Shown here: one piece after another, positions 45,790 through 58,549 of the stretch
Position numbering within the stretch: position 1 is the first letter of the stretch
How the letters are laid out: every line of letters starts with the position of its first letter
Assembly (NCBI GenBank): GCA_004154925.1
Contig: QJNS01000116.1
Location: 124,001-188,000, forward strand
Length of the DNA stretch: 64,000 nt
Direction: 5' to 3'
Origin: Monosporascus cannonballus
Lineage: Eukaryota; Ascomycota; Sordariomycetes; Xylariales
Position numbers and translations under genes: made by a program
The notes under the pieces: model-generated
The model's database searches: none
Told to the model about the DNA's origin: nothing
Seen by the model: only the letters and a program-made list of their open reading frames with translations

Positions 45790-46418
45790 TTATTTAGGTA
45801 TTAGAAAGATTTCCGACATGTATTTCCCCCAAAGTAGCCTGGGAAGTTTCGTGATTGCCGTAAGCCGACACAACAGCATCAATCTGATACGGTTTATTCC
45901 CGGCGGAGTTATTAATGTCAAAATGAAGGCATAGGGACGTCGAGAATAACAGGATGGGTGTAGCACGGGCTTGTCACAGCCGGGGTTCCCGGTATTAACG
46001 GCGTTAAAAGGCGACGAAATTAATATGACTAATAGGCGTTCGTCCTGAAAAACCTTGTCGATATCGAAAAATGGCGACAGCAACGTATTAGCGCAGGATA
46101 AATTAAGCTTTACTTCTGGATCAATAAAATTGGGCTCCAAAAGAGGTTAAAGGGGCAAATTAGGCTTGCTTTTTAATTTCGCATTTCCGGTTAATACCAT
46201 ATCGAGGTTATTTACTTCAACCCTGATACGGCGTCGTTTTTTTGCAATATTACCGCCTTCCAAATATACGAAAATACCTTCTTTATTCACAGTTTTAATT
46301 TTGATATTTTGCGGAAAATAACTATGAACATCTTGGAAATAATACCACAAATCTTGCTCCAAATCATACGTCACGGAATAATCCGGGTTGGGATACGGAA
46401 ATAAATCCATCCCCTCGA
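45790..46418 (-). pseudogene. DUF3435 (Starship captain-type) gene, C-terminal piece
   Basis: Reverse frame from the CTCGA junction: KHLEGMDLFPYPNPD, then DLEQDLWYYFQDVHS. This corresponds to the C-terminal C2H2-like finger of DUF3435 proteins (Cys-Pro-His-Pro-x-Cys-Asp followed by x-Tyr-His-Leu-x-Asp-x-His), here with both Cys and one His changed. GGNIAKKRRRIRV follows, the usual Lys/Arg tract. A TAA at 46147-46149 (probably CAA) interrupts, and the same frame continues with LLEPNFIDPEVKLNL down to the stop at 45790. Element H separates it from the middle piece; removing H with one CTCGA copy joins the frames. This is the 3' end of the gene and forms the right edge of the gene island. Confidence 0.65.
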
Positions 46419-46792
46419 TGTAACGAGCTATGCGGTTTAACCAACTATTAAACCTTAGTCGTACGGGTTTATGTTAGCAAAAGTATCGTGGGAATCTGAG
46501 CAATAAATATAATAATCGTATTACGTCTCGTAATTCCAAGGGTGCCTTAAGTAACGAATTGTCATTACAAACTAAGGTTATTTAAACTATGGAAATAATA
46601 AACGTATATATCTTGATTTCTTCGGACTTATCGAGCCTAGCTTTATGGGCTTTACGATCGATTTTGTCGAACCTGGCTTTATGGGCTTTACGATCAATTC
46701 CGTCGAATTATTATGTAACTCGACCTATATAGCTTAATTATTTTTTTTTATTATAACCGTTTTCCGAAGTTACAATTTGTCGGGTTATAATA
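46419..46792 (-). repeat. 3' LTR of H (374 bp)
   Basis: Starts TGTAACGAGCTATGCGGTTT, aligning with TGTGACGGCTAGGGGGTTTA of the family, and ends GGGTTATAATA. Two copies of a 36-bp unit (GCTTTATGGGCTTTACGATC) lie at about 46633-46700. Confidence 0.8.
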
Positions 46793-47369
46793 TTTTTTTT
46801 TATAATTTTCGTTCCGAAAATTCTTTTTTCTTTATAAGTCCTCCTTTCGTTATTATATCGGGTCGTATTAAAAAATTAATTAATCGAAAAACGAAAAAAC
46901 GAAATAATTTACTTAAATTAATTATTTTTCGAATTATAAATATATTTATATATTTGTATTATATTTGTTACGGATTCTTCTCTTCTTATTTTTTATTAGA
47001 TTTTTTCTGGTACGAAAAATACGTAATACGGAATTAAAACTTTTATAACGTTAACGGCTCTTTTATTTCTTAATTTAAAAAATTCGTTCTTAATTATTTT
47101 AAGATTAAACCGGAATTTAAGAAAATTAAAAAAAAACGGAATAAACATAAATCAAAATTCGCCGTTTTCGAAAACAAAAAATTTATAGGCCGATTATATA
47201 ATACGTATATTATTTCGTAAATTTCGGTTTTTAAAAAAGTTAAATGAATTAAAATATTAAAAAAAGTAAACCGAATTAAAGGTTATTTAAGTTATATCGG
47301 CAAAGGGTGTAACCTTTTTTAATTAACCTAACTTTAAATTTATCGATTAATTATTTACCGATTAAGAAA
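46793..47369 (+). other. 3'-terminal zone of H, possible antisense ORF remnant
   Basis: An 86-codon forward frame (46777-47037, SPPFVIISGRIKKLINRKTK) and a later frame (FAVFENKKFIGRLYNTYI) are open at the position where A, C, E and K carry the antisense Cys/coiled-coil ORF. I see no Cys cluster or clear similarity, so it may be the same ORF beyond recognition or chance. Confidence 0.3.
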
Positions 47370-50300
47370 CTTTTAATTTTGTAAATTTCGGTATTATTAA
47401 TAAAAATCTTTTAATAAGTATTAAATAATAATAAGGTTTTTGGCAAATTTCTAAGTATTTTCGGAATCCTGATTTTTTTGTGTTTGGTTGGGTATTAAGT
47501 ACGTTTATTTTGTTTCCGTATATCGGAATTTTTTTTATTTCGTAAGTTTATTCGTTTTTTATTTTTATATTGTTTTATACCGTATATATTTTAATTATAT
47601 TTGTTATTAATTTGAATAAAAAATTAAAAGATATTAAATAAAATTTAATTTTTAATAAAAGTTTTAATTAATAATTATTTTGTAAATTTTTTTAGTAGTT
47701 TTATATAAACCGATATACTTAAAATCAAGCCTTGTATTTGATCATTTTATTTAAATAATATTTGTAATAAAAGAATTATTTTCTTTCTTTCGAAAATTAA
47801 TTCTTTTAATTATTTTTAATTGTAATATTTATTTATTTAATTCCATACAAATTTTAATTTTAATTTTATTTTTTAATATAATCTTTATAATTATTTTGAC
47901 CTCAACATTATTTTAATATTAATCGTCCCATTATTACCTATTATTCTATAAATGTTTGGAATAAAATTAAAATTTATATTGATTAATATTATAATAATAT
48001 TTTTGTAATACGTAATATTATAAGCTAATTATATGATTAATAATTTTTTAATTTCGTTATGTTATTCGTAATCAATATAATATTTTAAATAAATATATCA
48101 AATTTAATTTATTTGATTTATTTATTTAAGATTTAAATATATTAAATAATTTGTAATTTTGGCCAATATATATTATTAGGTTTTATTAAAAGTTAAGTAC
48201 GAATATTAAATCTTTATTTAAAATATTTTTTATAAATAATCTATATATATTAAAAATATATTTAAAGAAAATATAAATTATTTATTTGGCGTTTATATCT
48301 TTATAATATAATAAAAAATAAAAGAATTTCGTAAATTAATTAATAAATACGAAAATATTATCGTAATATATTTCCGTAATTAAAACTTTTAATATAGAAA
48401 ATTTAATAATGAAATCGAATATAATTAAATATTATAATTATTTTATAATGAACAATAATTGAAATTTTTCGTATAATTTATATCGGTAAATATTTATTTT
48501 AACGCAAATATCGTATTATTATATAATTTTTTAAACCGTTAATTTTATTTTTAAAAAATATATATACGTTAAAATTATTTTAATGTTTTATAAATCTTGA
48601 AAAATTCTATAACTAATATTCGTATATTTTTCGTACTAAATTTCTTTAATACCATTTTGGAATTTATATTTTTTTCATTTCTTAACATTTTAAGAAATAT
48701 TTATTATGCTATTAAAATTTTTAATATATATAATAAAGTATTACCCGAATTATCATAATTTGCCGTAAACGTAAATATCCTTTTATAATAATATTAAAGA
48801 TTATATAGCTAATTTTAACCAATTTCTTTTCAAAATTTAATTATTTATTTAAAATATTTATTGTATCGTTTTTTTTATAAATAATAACAAAATTAAAATT
48901 CGCCAATTTCTTTGCATATTAATATTATTATTTTATAAATTTCCTAATTATAATAAATCGGGTAAAAATTTAATAATCCGTATAAATTTTAATTTAATAT
49001 AAATTCCTTTTTAAAAAACACCTAAATTTCCGAAATATTATAATAACAATTATAAATTTCTTATTTGGAATATTATAATTAAATTCGGCTTTTTAAAATT
49101 TATACGAAAAAAATATAATAAAGTATAATTTGTCTTAATTATTTCGTTATCCGATTATTACGTTTAATACGTACTCTAAAATATCAGTTTTTAATTTAAC
49201 AAAATAACTTATAACGTATATAATTAATATTAATTCGTTAATAATTATATTTTTAATATTTTTAAATTTTTTTTCGTATCTGGCGTTCTTTTAAAGTTTT
49301 CTTTTCGTAAAATTCGTTAAAAATATAATTATTTTACTAAAATTTCAAATAAATTTTCAATAATAATTAGCGAATTTAAGAAATACTTATATTTTTTTAA
49401 TTATCGTTAACGTTTATTATTTCGTAATTATAAAATTTTTCTTAAACTTTATCCTAATATGTTCTAAAATAATAATATATTCCAGATATTTTATTTGCTG
49501 TATATAAAATTAATTTTTTTGCGTTAGTAAATAACTTTACATTTTAGAAAACTTAGAAAGCTTTATAAACGTATTTTATATATATTATTTCCGTTTTTAA
49601 AAAAATAAGAATATTGTCGAAATAAAAAACTATAAAAATGTTAAAATATTTTTATAATATGTAATTATTTTTTACTGGAAAATTATTAATATACTTGTAA
49701 ATCTAATTAATATAACTAAATACTTAAATAATCCGGATTTCGTTTTAAAAGTTATTTTTTATTCGTATTTTTTTAATTTTAATAAAACTATATTTATTTT
49801 TAAAATCCAATATTATAAACCATTTGATTCCGTAAAATCAGTTTTTTGTTTTTATAATTAAAAATTATAATATTCGATTTTTAATAATAATATTATTAAA
49901 TTATTAGTAATTAATTTTACATTGTAGTTTTCCGGTTTTTTTAATACGAAAAATATAAGGTATTTTATTCAAAATTTCAAAAGTCGAATTTATTTTTTTA
50001 TAATCAATTTTCCAGATATTCTTTAAAAGTACGGAATTTATTTTTATTAATATTATAAATAAGGTAAAACTTTACCGAAAATCCTTTTTTAATAATTATT
50101 TTGTAATTTTATTTGCTATATTTTAATAATTTTATATTAAGCTTTTTTTAAAAAAATTCCTTATATTTAAAATATTATAATAATATATCAATTAAATGTT
50201 TTGACTTTTGGGGTTATTGTTTTTTAAAATTATTATTTAGTTATTTCAATTTTATTATGATAATCATAATAATATATCGTATTTTTTTAATGTTCGTTTT

Positions 50301-52600
50301 TTTTTATATTTTATCTTTTTGGGTAATAAGGTTTTTGTCGTATTTTTATACTAATATTTATTGTTATTATCGATTAAATATTAAGACTTTAATTTTTTTA
50401 TTTATTCATAACGTATAACGTAAACCTTATTTAATTAATTTCTTTATTAATTAACATTTCGTATTAGCATATTTATAATAATCTTAAGATTATCTTGTAA
50501 TATTTGAATATAATAATATCGAAATTAATTATTTACTATCATTTTTAAATAAAATTTTTAAAATAATTAATTTCGTATATAATCTTTTTATTATTATAAA
50601 CGAAATTTTAATTTTCGGTATTTCTCATTATATAAGTTTTTAATTTATAATTTTATAATATTTTAATTTTATTATGTACATTTAATATCTTATAATTTTT
50701 GTCTAAATTTCCATAATTTATTATTATAATATATTAATACGTTTTAATTTATATTTCCAAAATAATATAATCTTTAATATCTTTTATCGTTATATTTAAA
50801 ACTATTTTAAAAAATTCGTTTTAATTTTTCTGAGTTTTATTATTTTGTAACCTTTTTATTAATAAATTTTTTTAATTTTTGTTCGAATTTATTACGCCTT
50901 ATTTATATTTTTCACTTAACGCGTTAAGTTGTTATATTTATCGTTATTGCCGGCATATTATTTCTTGGAACCGTATTAATTATTTTTTAATTTTATTATA
51001 ATTTATTTCTTTATCGACTGAATTATTTTTTTATGTTTGCAATTATATTTTATTATATATTATTTTATTTATTATTCTAAATATTTCGTATAAATTAATA
51101 TATTTTTAATAACTTTTTTTAAAAGAAATCAGTAATAAATATTAATTACCAATAAAAATACGTAATACGTTTCGTAATATATTTTTATTATGCGTTCAAT
51201 TAATTTTTTTCCGTTTAATAATTATATCATTTATAATAATATAAAAAGTCTTTTACGGGCATTATTTTTTTCGGATTAAGTTTTTATTTCGGTTAATTAT
51301 TAAATATTTTCTAAGGTTATATTTCAAAAATATTAATACTATTATTTATCGTTTTTGTTATTTCCGGTACGATTTATAAAATCGAATTCTTTATAATATA
51401 TATAGGTAATTAATTTATAAATATATTTTTTTTCGTTAACGGAATATTGTAATTATTAATAATATATAATGTATATTTTGCCGTATTAATTTAAAATTTT
51501 ACAAATTTTTTTGTTTTATTTTAATAGTTACGTAATTATTTTTATAACGTTTTTTATTATATTCGTAATATTTGTTAAATTAATTTTTTAATTTTTTATC
51601 TTTTTCGTCAAATTTCTTATTATAATAGTTTTAATTAAACCTTTCGCTATAAACCTGATATATATTGGGTGTAAATTATGTTAATAATTTTGTTATTACT
51701 TTTTTAATTATTTTTAAATAATTCTTCTCATATAAGGGTTTAATTATTTTTGCGTAGTTTTTTAAAATATTTATATTTGTAAGCTTTATGTTCTATTTTG
51801 CTATAATTAAAATATTTAATTTGGCGTTAATTCTATTTATATATAACGCCGAATTCCATAAGTTTTAATGCTGTTCCATAAAAAGTAAAAAATATATTTT
51901 ATTTTTTCCCTTACTTAAATTTATTATATTCCGGACATAAAATATATTATGTTTTTTTATTAAATTTTAAATTATCAATTATTAATTATTATCATTTTTA
52001 TAATATACCGGTTTAGGGTAATTAATTGTTTAATCTGAAAAGTTTTATTTTTTATATAATCTTTAAGTTTTTATAAAATATATTAATAAAAACGTTAATT
52101 TTGTTATTTTTTATCTGGCTTTAACCGAAAGGTTTTTGAAAATTACGGCATATTTAAATACGGATTTTCTTTTATTAAAGTTATAAAATTTATTAGGCTG
52201 TAAATCGTTTTTTATCAGGATTATCGATATTATCGCGTATTGTATTTTTAAAATTAATATAAAATAAAATAAAAATTTTATAAATAAAACTTTTTTATCC
52301 GATTTTCTTATTTTTAAAATATGTTTTATAATAAATTTAAATTAATTAATTATGTTTTCAGTTACATATATTTTTATTATTATAACTTAATCCGTTAAAG
52401 TATTAAAATTTAAAAAATAAAACTAAATTTATATATAAATTAAAAAAATTTAAAAGTTATTTTTTATTATAAGGTTTTAATCTCTTGAGTTTTATACGGG
52501 CGAAAAAAGTTTAAATAAATAATACAACCTTAATTTATCGGACTTTCTTCTTTAATTCCCGGAGTCGAACCTAAAATTATTAAATAAAGAGTTTTTAAAT
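47370..52600 (-). pseudogene. gag-pol relic of H
   Basis: Colinear with E and C on the reverse strand. Traces of chromodomain, integrase, RT and protease are recognisable mainly by alignment with those copies, because almost no frame exceeds a few dozen codons. No catalytic box could be confirmed. Confidence 0.55.
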
Positions 52601-52672
52601 ATTAATCGATATTTTTATAATATAAAATATTGTTTAAAATTTAACAATATTATTAAATAAAAATTTATAGCG

Positions 52673-53008
52673 TATAACAAATTATATAATTTAATTAAGT
52701 ATTAAATTTTAATTATACGGATTTATATTAATAAAAATATTATAAATATTTAAAATATAAATATAATAATCATATTACGTTTTATAATTCCAAATGTGCT
52801 TTAAGTGATAAATGATTATTATAAATTAAAATTATTTAAATTATGGAAATAATAAACGTATATATCTTGATTTTTTCGATCTTATCGAACCTGGCTTTAT
52901 GGGCTTTACGATCGATTTTGTCGAGCTATTACCTAACTCGACCCACATGGCTTAGTCATTTTTCTGTTGCAACCGTTTTCCGAGGCCACAACCCGTCGGG
53001 TCCTAACA
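52673..53008 (-). repeat. 5' LTR of H (336 bp)
   Basis: Ends CGGGTCCTAACA at 53008, followed by the duplication CTCGA. It has one copy of the 36-bp U3 unit against two in the left LTR, which accounts for most of the length difference. Confidence 0.8.
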
Positions 53009-53979
53009 CTCGAGATGTTTTAACGAATTTTTAAAAGTAATTATTTATGTATTTTTCCTAATTTACTCACTTTCTAAACCAGTACAGTTGCTGGCTAACA
53101 AGGAATTGTTCGTTATATATGCAGGTTATGCATTTTCCGAGGCAGGCGATAGCTCAGCGAAATTTGAGAAAGTTATAGCAAAACGGTAATTCGCGTCCGT
53201 TAATATATTTACGGTAATAGCTTTCCCATATTATTGCACTTATTATTGGCTAATTACATATAAAATAAAAGCTAACAAATTTATTATTCTTTTTATAATT
53301 AGCCATAATACATTCCAAAATATATATTCACCTGCTGTCAAAATTTCGTATCGTGGATTAGTAATTTATTAATATTAAAAACATAGGTTAATTTATTACC
53401 TCAGTCTTACTTTTTAATCTTTATATTATAATTAAGTATTGGATATTTGCCCTTAATTAGCCGAAGGGACGATTAGTAGATAATTTGGCAAAGGTTTTTT
53501 AAAACAGTAACAAAGTTCTTAGTAATCGATATACCTTTATTGCTCCGCAGCGGAATAACACGAAACAGCGTTTTTGAAAATCGTTCGTATTTTGATATTA
53601 TATAACGAAAGTAATCGAATTGCGAACGGTCTTGGTTAACATAAAAAGTTCCTTCGCGTTTTAATAAGTATATCCATTTTTAGGTACGACGAACTTTATC
53701 GAATTCTTTTTTTTCAAATATGCGTTTCCGTTCGCACAGCTTATTCCGCCTTAATCTTAACTTATAAATAATAATTTATGTTTCGGCAATATCAATTTCG
53801 AAAAAAAGAATCTTTAAGTTTTTTCGATATTGCGACATAGTTTTCCTTTCGTTTTAGCGTTTTGTATTTTTGCCGGCAAACATGAAAAAAGCTCGGAATT
53901 TCTTTTAACGGTTTTAAAACGGAAATTTCGATTTAATTGTTTCGAAAAAGAAATTTTAAGAAATTCCTTAAACCATTTA
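53009..53979 (-). pseudogene. DUF3435 (Starship captain-type) gene, middle piece
   Basis: Reverse strand, from the ATTTA junction at 53979: NGLRNFLKFLFRNN, then EIPSFFHVCRQKYKTLKRKE and NYVAISKKLKD. There is a frame shift in a T run near 53815. Then FFEIDIAET, LRLRRNKLCERKRIFEKKEF, WIYLLKREGTF, DRSQFDYFRYIISKYERFSK, TLFRVIPLRS, FVTVLKNLCQIIY and KYPILNYNI (Cys-Pro-x-x-x-Cys with Cys to Tyr). In DUF3435 proteins the post-catalytic region has this order: a helical RRxRL segment, a xxPERxRLxxxL segment, then a Cys-Pro finger. Stops are mainly TAA/TAG at Gln or Trp positions. It is continuous with 60959-61513 once C is removed, and with 45790-46418 once H is removed. The stretch 53014-53330 is too decayed to read. 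Confidence 0.7.
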
Positions 53980-54401
53980 TATGACGGCTAGGGGGTTTAA
54001 CCAACTATTAAACCTTAGTCGTACGGGTTTATATTAGCAGGGGTATCGTGGGACTCTGTAATAATGGATATAATAACGTATTACGTTTTGTAATATCAAA
54101 GGTGCCTTAGATAACGATGTTATATTACAAACGATTAGTAATAATAAATATTATACAATACAGTTATTTAAATTATAGAAATAATAAACGTATATATCCT
54201 TATTTTAGCTTAAAGTGCTCAAATGACTTAAATCCTCAAGCCCGTTAAGCCCTTTAAGCTCTTTTGCTAGCTTAAGGGGCTTAAGGTGCTTAGCACCTTA
54301 AAACCTTTAAGCTAATTACGTAACGTTTTAGCTGGGTTCGGAGCCTGGTTTCTTCGGGCCTCAGACCGTTTTCTAAAAGCTAAAACCGTTAGGTTATAAT
54401 A
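53980..54401 (-). repeat. 3' LTR of C (422 bp)
   Basis: TATGACGGCTAGGGGGTTTA to AGGTTATAATA. The U3 is a nested palindrome built of AAGCCC/TTAAGC words, with AAGGTGC TTA GCACCTT as its core (about 54279-54301). Confidence 0.85.
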
Positions 54402-54559
54402 CGATTTCCCCCTTTCCAGGATTTTTGTCACTAAAAATCAAATTATTACTTATTTGTCTTAATTAATAACTTTTCCTTTTTTATATTTATTATGTTGCGT
54501 TATGTTAAAAAATTTCGTTTTCGTAAACGCGTTAACGCTTTTATTCTTTTAAAACGCGT

Positions 54560-55010
54560 TTAACGTCTTAATTTTAAAATACCTTTCTGTTTTCGCTGTA
54601 AAAGAAAAAATAAAAAGTATAAGGCTATTCGGAGTTCTTTGAAGTATGCGCGTTATATCCATTATAGCGGTTCTTATAATGTTTTTGGCCCTTCAGAAAT
54701 TAAATATCAAAATTTTCTGGATAAAAAGGATTATTTAAAACGTAAAAAAAAGCAGGTTCGCGAAACGTTACGATCGGCTACCAATAAGCTGGACCGTCTG
54801 CAAAAACAAAGGCGGCTGCTCCGTTATCGTAATATCGAGATATTTCGTTAAGGTATTAAAGGTGCGGAAACTATGAAAAAATTCGAGCGTCTAAAAAGGG
54901 AATAATAACAGTTAAAGGCCGCCGTTACGGTTATTACGTTAGCGCAAACCGCAGCTGATTGGTCCGATATTCCGGCTACTAACTGGACGGCTGTTAACTG
55001 GAATATACCT
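54560..55010 (+). pseudogene. antisense Cys-cluster/coiled-coil ORF of element C
   Basis: The best-preserved copy of the antisense ORF. From about 54580: PFCFRCKRKNKKYKAIRSSL, then KYARYIHYSGSYNVFGPSEI, where several Tyr stand for Cys (Cys-x2-Cys-x6-Cys and further Cys-x2-Cys). A long charged helix follows (KKKQVRETLRSATNKLDRLQ, KQRRLLRYRNIEIFR) to TAA at 54849. It goes on with KKFERLKRE, two stops, and a Trp-rich end ADWSDIPATNWTAVNWNIPI. The open part from ATG 54639 is 70 codons. It converges with the chromodomain end of pol at about 55010 and starts about 160 bp inside the 3' LTR. Proteins with this RCKRKxxxC...LKCSRC form plus coiled coil are common unannotated products in ascomycetes. 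Role unknown; a regulator of the element is one guess. Confidence 0.65.
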
Positions 55011-58000
55011 ATCGTTATTAGTAGAAATTCTTTAATAGGCGTTAGGCGCCAATAAGATTTTTGGCGAGTTCCTAGGTATTTTCAAAATCCAGGTACTTTT
55101 TCCATTTAATTAAGTACTAAGTAAATCCGTCTTGATTTCGTATATCGAAATCTTTTTCTACCTTATATATTTATTCGTTTTCTATTTTCATATTGTCCTA
55201 TACCGAATGCACCTTGACTATATCTGCTATTAATTTAAATGAAAAAAACCTAAAAAATTAAATAAAATTTAATTTTTAATGGAAATTCTAATTAATAGTT
55301 ATTTTCTGAGATTTTCTTAACGATTTTATATAGACCGATATATTTAAAATCGAGTTTTCTGTTAGGTCGTTTTGTTTAAATATTTTTGATAACCAGAAAA
55401 TCTGTTTTGCCTTTTTCGAAAATTAATCTTTTTAACCTTTTTTAATTATAATACTTGCTTATTTAATTTCGCACGAATTTTAATGCTATTTTTATTTCCT
55501 AATGCAACTATTATAATTATTTTAATATAAAAATTATTTTGATATTAATAAATTTATCGTGAAGTACTTTTTAATAAATTTCTAAAATAAAACCAAAATT
55601 AACGTTTACTAATATTATTTTAATACTTTCATAATAATTAATATTATTAGATAATTAAACGATTAGTAATTGTTAACCTAATTATTTTATTCGTAATTAA
55701 TATAATATCGTAAATAGATTTTTAAAATTTAATTTATTCGTTCCGTTTATTTATTTATTAAAATTTTAAATACATTAAATACCTTATGATTTAGGCTAAT
55801 TTATGCTATAAAATTTTGCCAAATTTTAAACTTAAATATTAATTCTTTATTTAAAATAATCTTTATTAATATTTCGTATATATTAAAAATATATCTAAAA
55901 AATATATATGCTATTTATTCGGCGTTTTTGCTTTTATAATATGGTAAAAAATAAGAATATTTCGTAAATCGGTCGACGATTACAAAAATGCTATCGTAAT
56001 ATATTCCTGTAACTAAATTCTCTGATGCAAGAAATTTAATAATAAAATGGAATATAACTAAATACCATGGTCGTTTTACGACTAATAATAACTATAATTC
56101 TTCGTATTGATTATGCCGTCGAACGCCTGCTTTAGTACAAACATTATATTGCCATAAAACCTTTTGTACTATTAATTTTATTTTAAAAAATATATACGTT
56201 AAAGTCGTTTTAGAATTTCATAAATCCCTGGATATCCATATAACTTATATTCGTATATATTTCGTACTAAATCCATTTGGTATTTTTCTATAACTTGCAT
56301 TTTATCTGTTCTTTGGTTTTTTAAGAAATCGTTATTATATTATTAAATGTTCTGATATATTTTGAAAAATACTACCCGAATTATCGTAATCTGTTATAAG
56401 CGTAAATATCTTTTTATAGTAATATCGAAAATTATATAATTAATTTTAACTAATCTTTCTTCGAAATCTGGTTACTTATTTTAAACATTTACTTTATTAT
56501 TTTTTGATCTTTCTTTGTAAATAATAACAAAGTCGAAATTCGCCAATTCTTCCAAGTATCGAAATTATCGTCCAATAAATTCCCTGGTCGTAATAAATCG
56601 GGTAAGATTTTAATAATCCATATAAATCTTACCTGGTGCAAACTTTCTTTTATGAAATGCTTAAATTTTCTGAATACCATAATAATGGCCATAAATTCCT
56701 TATATGGAATACCATAATTAAACTCGGATCCTTTTAATTTATATCTAGAAAATGCAATAAGGTGCAGTTTGCCTTAATTATTTCGTTATCCGATTATTAT
56801 ATTTATCGCGGAATTCGAAATATCATTTTTTAATTTAATAAAATAGCTTAAATCGCATATAATTAGTACTAGTTTACTGGTAATTACATGCTTAATATTT
56901 TAAAACGTTTTTTTTGTTTTAAACATCTCTTTAAACTTTTTTTCCTTTTTCGTAACGTTCGTTAAATGTATAATTATCTTATTAAAGTTTCGAATAAACT
57001 TCTTATTATAATTAGTAAATCTAAAATATATTTGTACCTCCTTAATCGTCGTTAACATCTGCCATTCCGTAATTACAATCATTTTCTTAAGGTCCATCCT
57101 GATGTGTTCTAAAGTAATAATATATCTCAGATATTCCATTTCCTGCTTATAAAATTGATTTTTTTTACGTTAATACATAACTCTGCTTTTTGTAAAATTT
57201 GAAAACCCTTACAAACGTATTCTGCATATGCTTTTTGCATTTTTAAAAAATTGAAAATGTCGTCCAGATTGAAAATAACGAAAATATCGAATATTCCCGT
57301 AATATATGGTTTACTATCCGTTAAAAAATTACTGGTATATTCGTAAGTCCCATTAGTATAACCAAATACTTAAATAATCCGTATTTCGTTTTAAAATTAT
57401 TTTCTATTTGTATCCTTTTTTAATCTTAATAAGGTTATATTAATCTTTAAGATCAAATACTACAAACTATTTAGTTCCGTAAAATCGGTTTTTTATTTCC
57501 GTAACCAAAAATAATGGTATTCGATTTTTAATAATAATATCGTTTAGTTATCGATAATTAACCATAAGTTGCAATTTTCCGTTTTTCTTTGGTACGAAAA
57601 ATATCGGATAACCTGCTAGTAACTTTAAAAGTCGAATTTCTTTTTTTCGTAACCGGTTATCCAGGTATTTTTTAAAAATACGTAATTCGTTTTTATTAAG
57701 GTTGTAAATAAGGTTAAACTTCGTCGAAGATTTTTTTAAAAATTATTTCGTAATCCTATTTGCTATATTCTGGTGATTTCGTATTTAGTTTTTTTTTTGA
57801 AAAGCTATTTATATCTATAATACTATAATAATACATTAATTAAATCATTTAAGCTTTAGGACTGTTATTATTTTAGGTCGTTATTCAGTTACTTTAATTT
57901 CGTTTTGATAATAATAACGAGACGTTGTATTTTTCTTCAATGCCTATTTTTTTAGATTTTATTTCTTTAGGTGGTAAGGCTTTTATCGTATCCTTGTACC

Positions 58001-58500
58001 TGCATTCGTCGGTATTATCGATCGAATATTAAGATTTTAATTTTCTTTTTTTGCCTATTTACAAATAAGGTATAAGGCGGACCTTATTTAGCAAATCCCG
58101 TTATTAATTAATATTCCGTATTAGCATATCTATAATTATCCTAAAATCATATCGTAATTCCTAAATAAAACGATATCGAAATTAACTATTTAATAATATT
58201 CTTAAACAAAAATCTCGAGGTAATTAATTTTACGTATAATTTTTCCGTTATTATAAGCAAATCCCTGATTTTTGGCATTCGTTATTATATAAGGTTTTAA
58301 TTTATATTTTTATAATAATCTAAATTTATTAACTGTATTTGATACAATATAATTCCCGTTTAAAACTTTGTAATTTACTATTAAGGTATACCAATACGTT
58401 CCGATTCGTATATCCAAAATAATAAAGTTATAAATATTTCTTATCGTCGCATTTAAAACATTTTTAGGAATTTCTGTTAAGTTTTCTAAGTTTCGTTATT
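55010..58500 (-). pseudogene. pol relic of C
   Basis: The RT thumb is open at 57139-56900 (MEYLRYIITLEHIRMDLKKM, then TTIKEVQIYFRFTNYNKKFI). The RT box near 57275 reads Asn-Leu-Asp-Asp: the two catalytic Asp remain, the Tyr is lost. A chromodomain remnant lies at 55160-55010. Integrase and RNase H lie between them by colinearity with A. Many stops. Confidence 0.75.
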
Positions 58501-58549
58501 TTATAACTTTTTTATAGGTAACCTTTCTCTTTTAACTTTTGTTCGAATT

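Larger units (their letters stand above)
46419..53008 (-). mobile_element. Ty3/gypsy chromovirus H, both ends present
   Basis: LTRs at 46419-46792 and 52673-53008, flanked by the perfect duplication CTCGA (46414-46418 and 53009-53013). Internal order on the reverse strand: 5' LTR (right), gag (about 52600-50800), protease (about 50760-50400), RT (about 50200-49300), RNase H, integrase (about 49000-47600) and chromodomain (about 47560-47370). The 3'-terminal zone then leads to the left LTR. Interior extremely AT-shifted. It inserted in the DUF3435 gene. Confidence 0.85.

Noticed and set aside
45728..45934. Forward 68-codon ORF beside the DUF3435 3' end
   Set aside because: It overlaps the reverse DUF3435 frame in antisense and has no motif.
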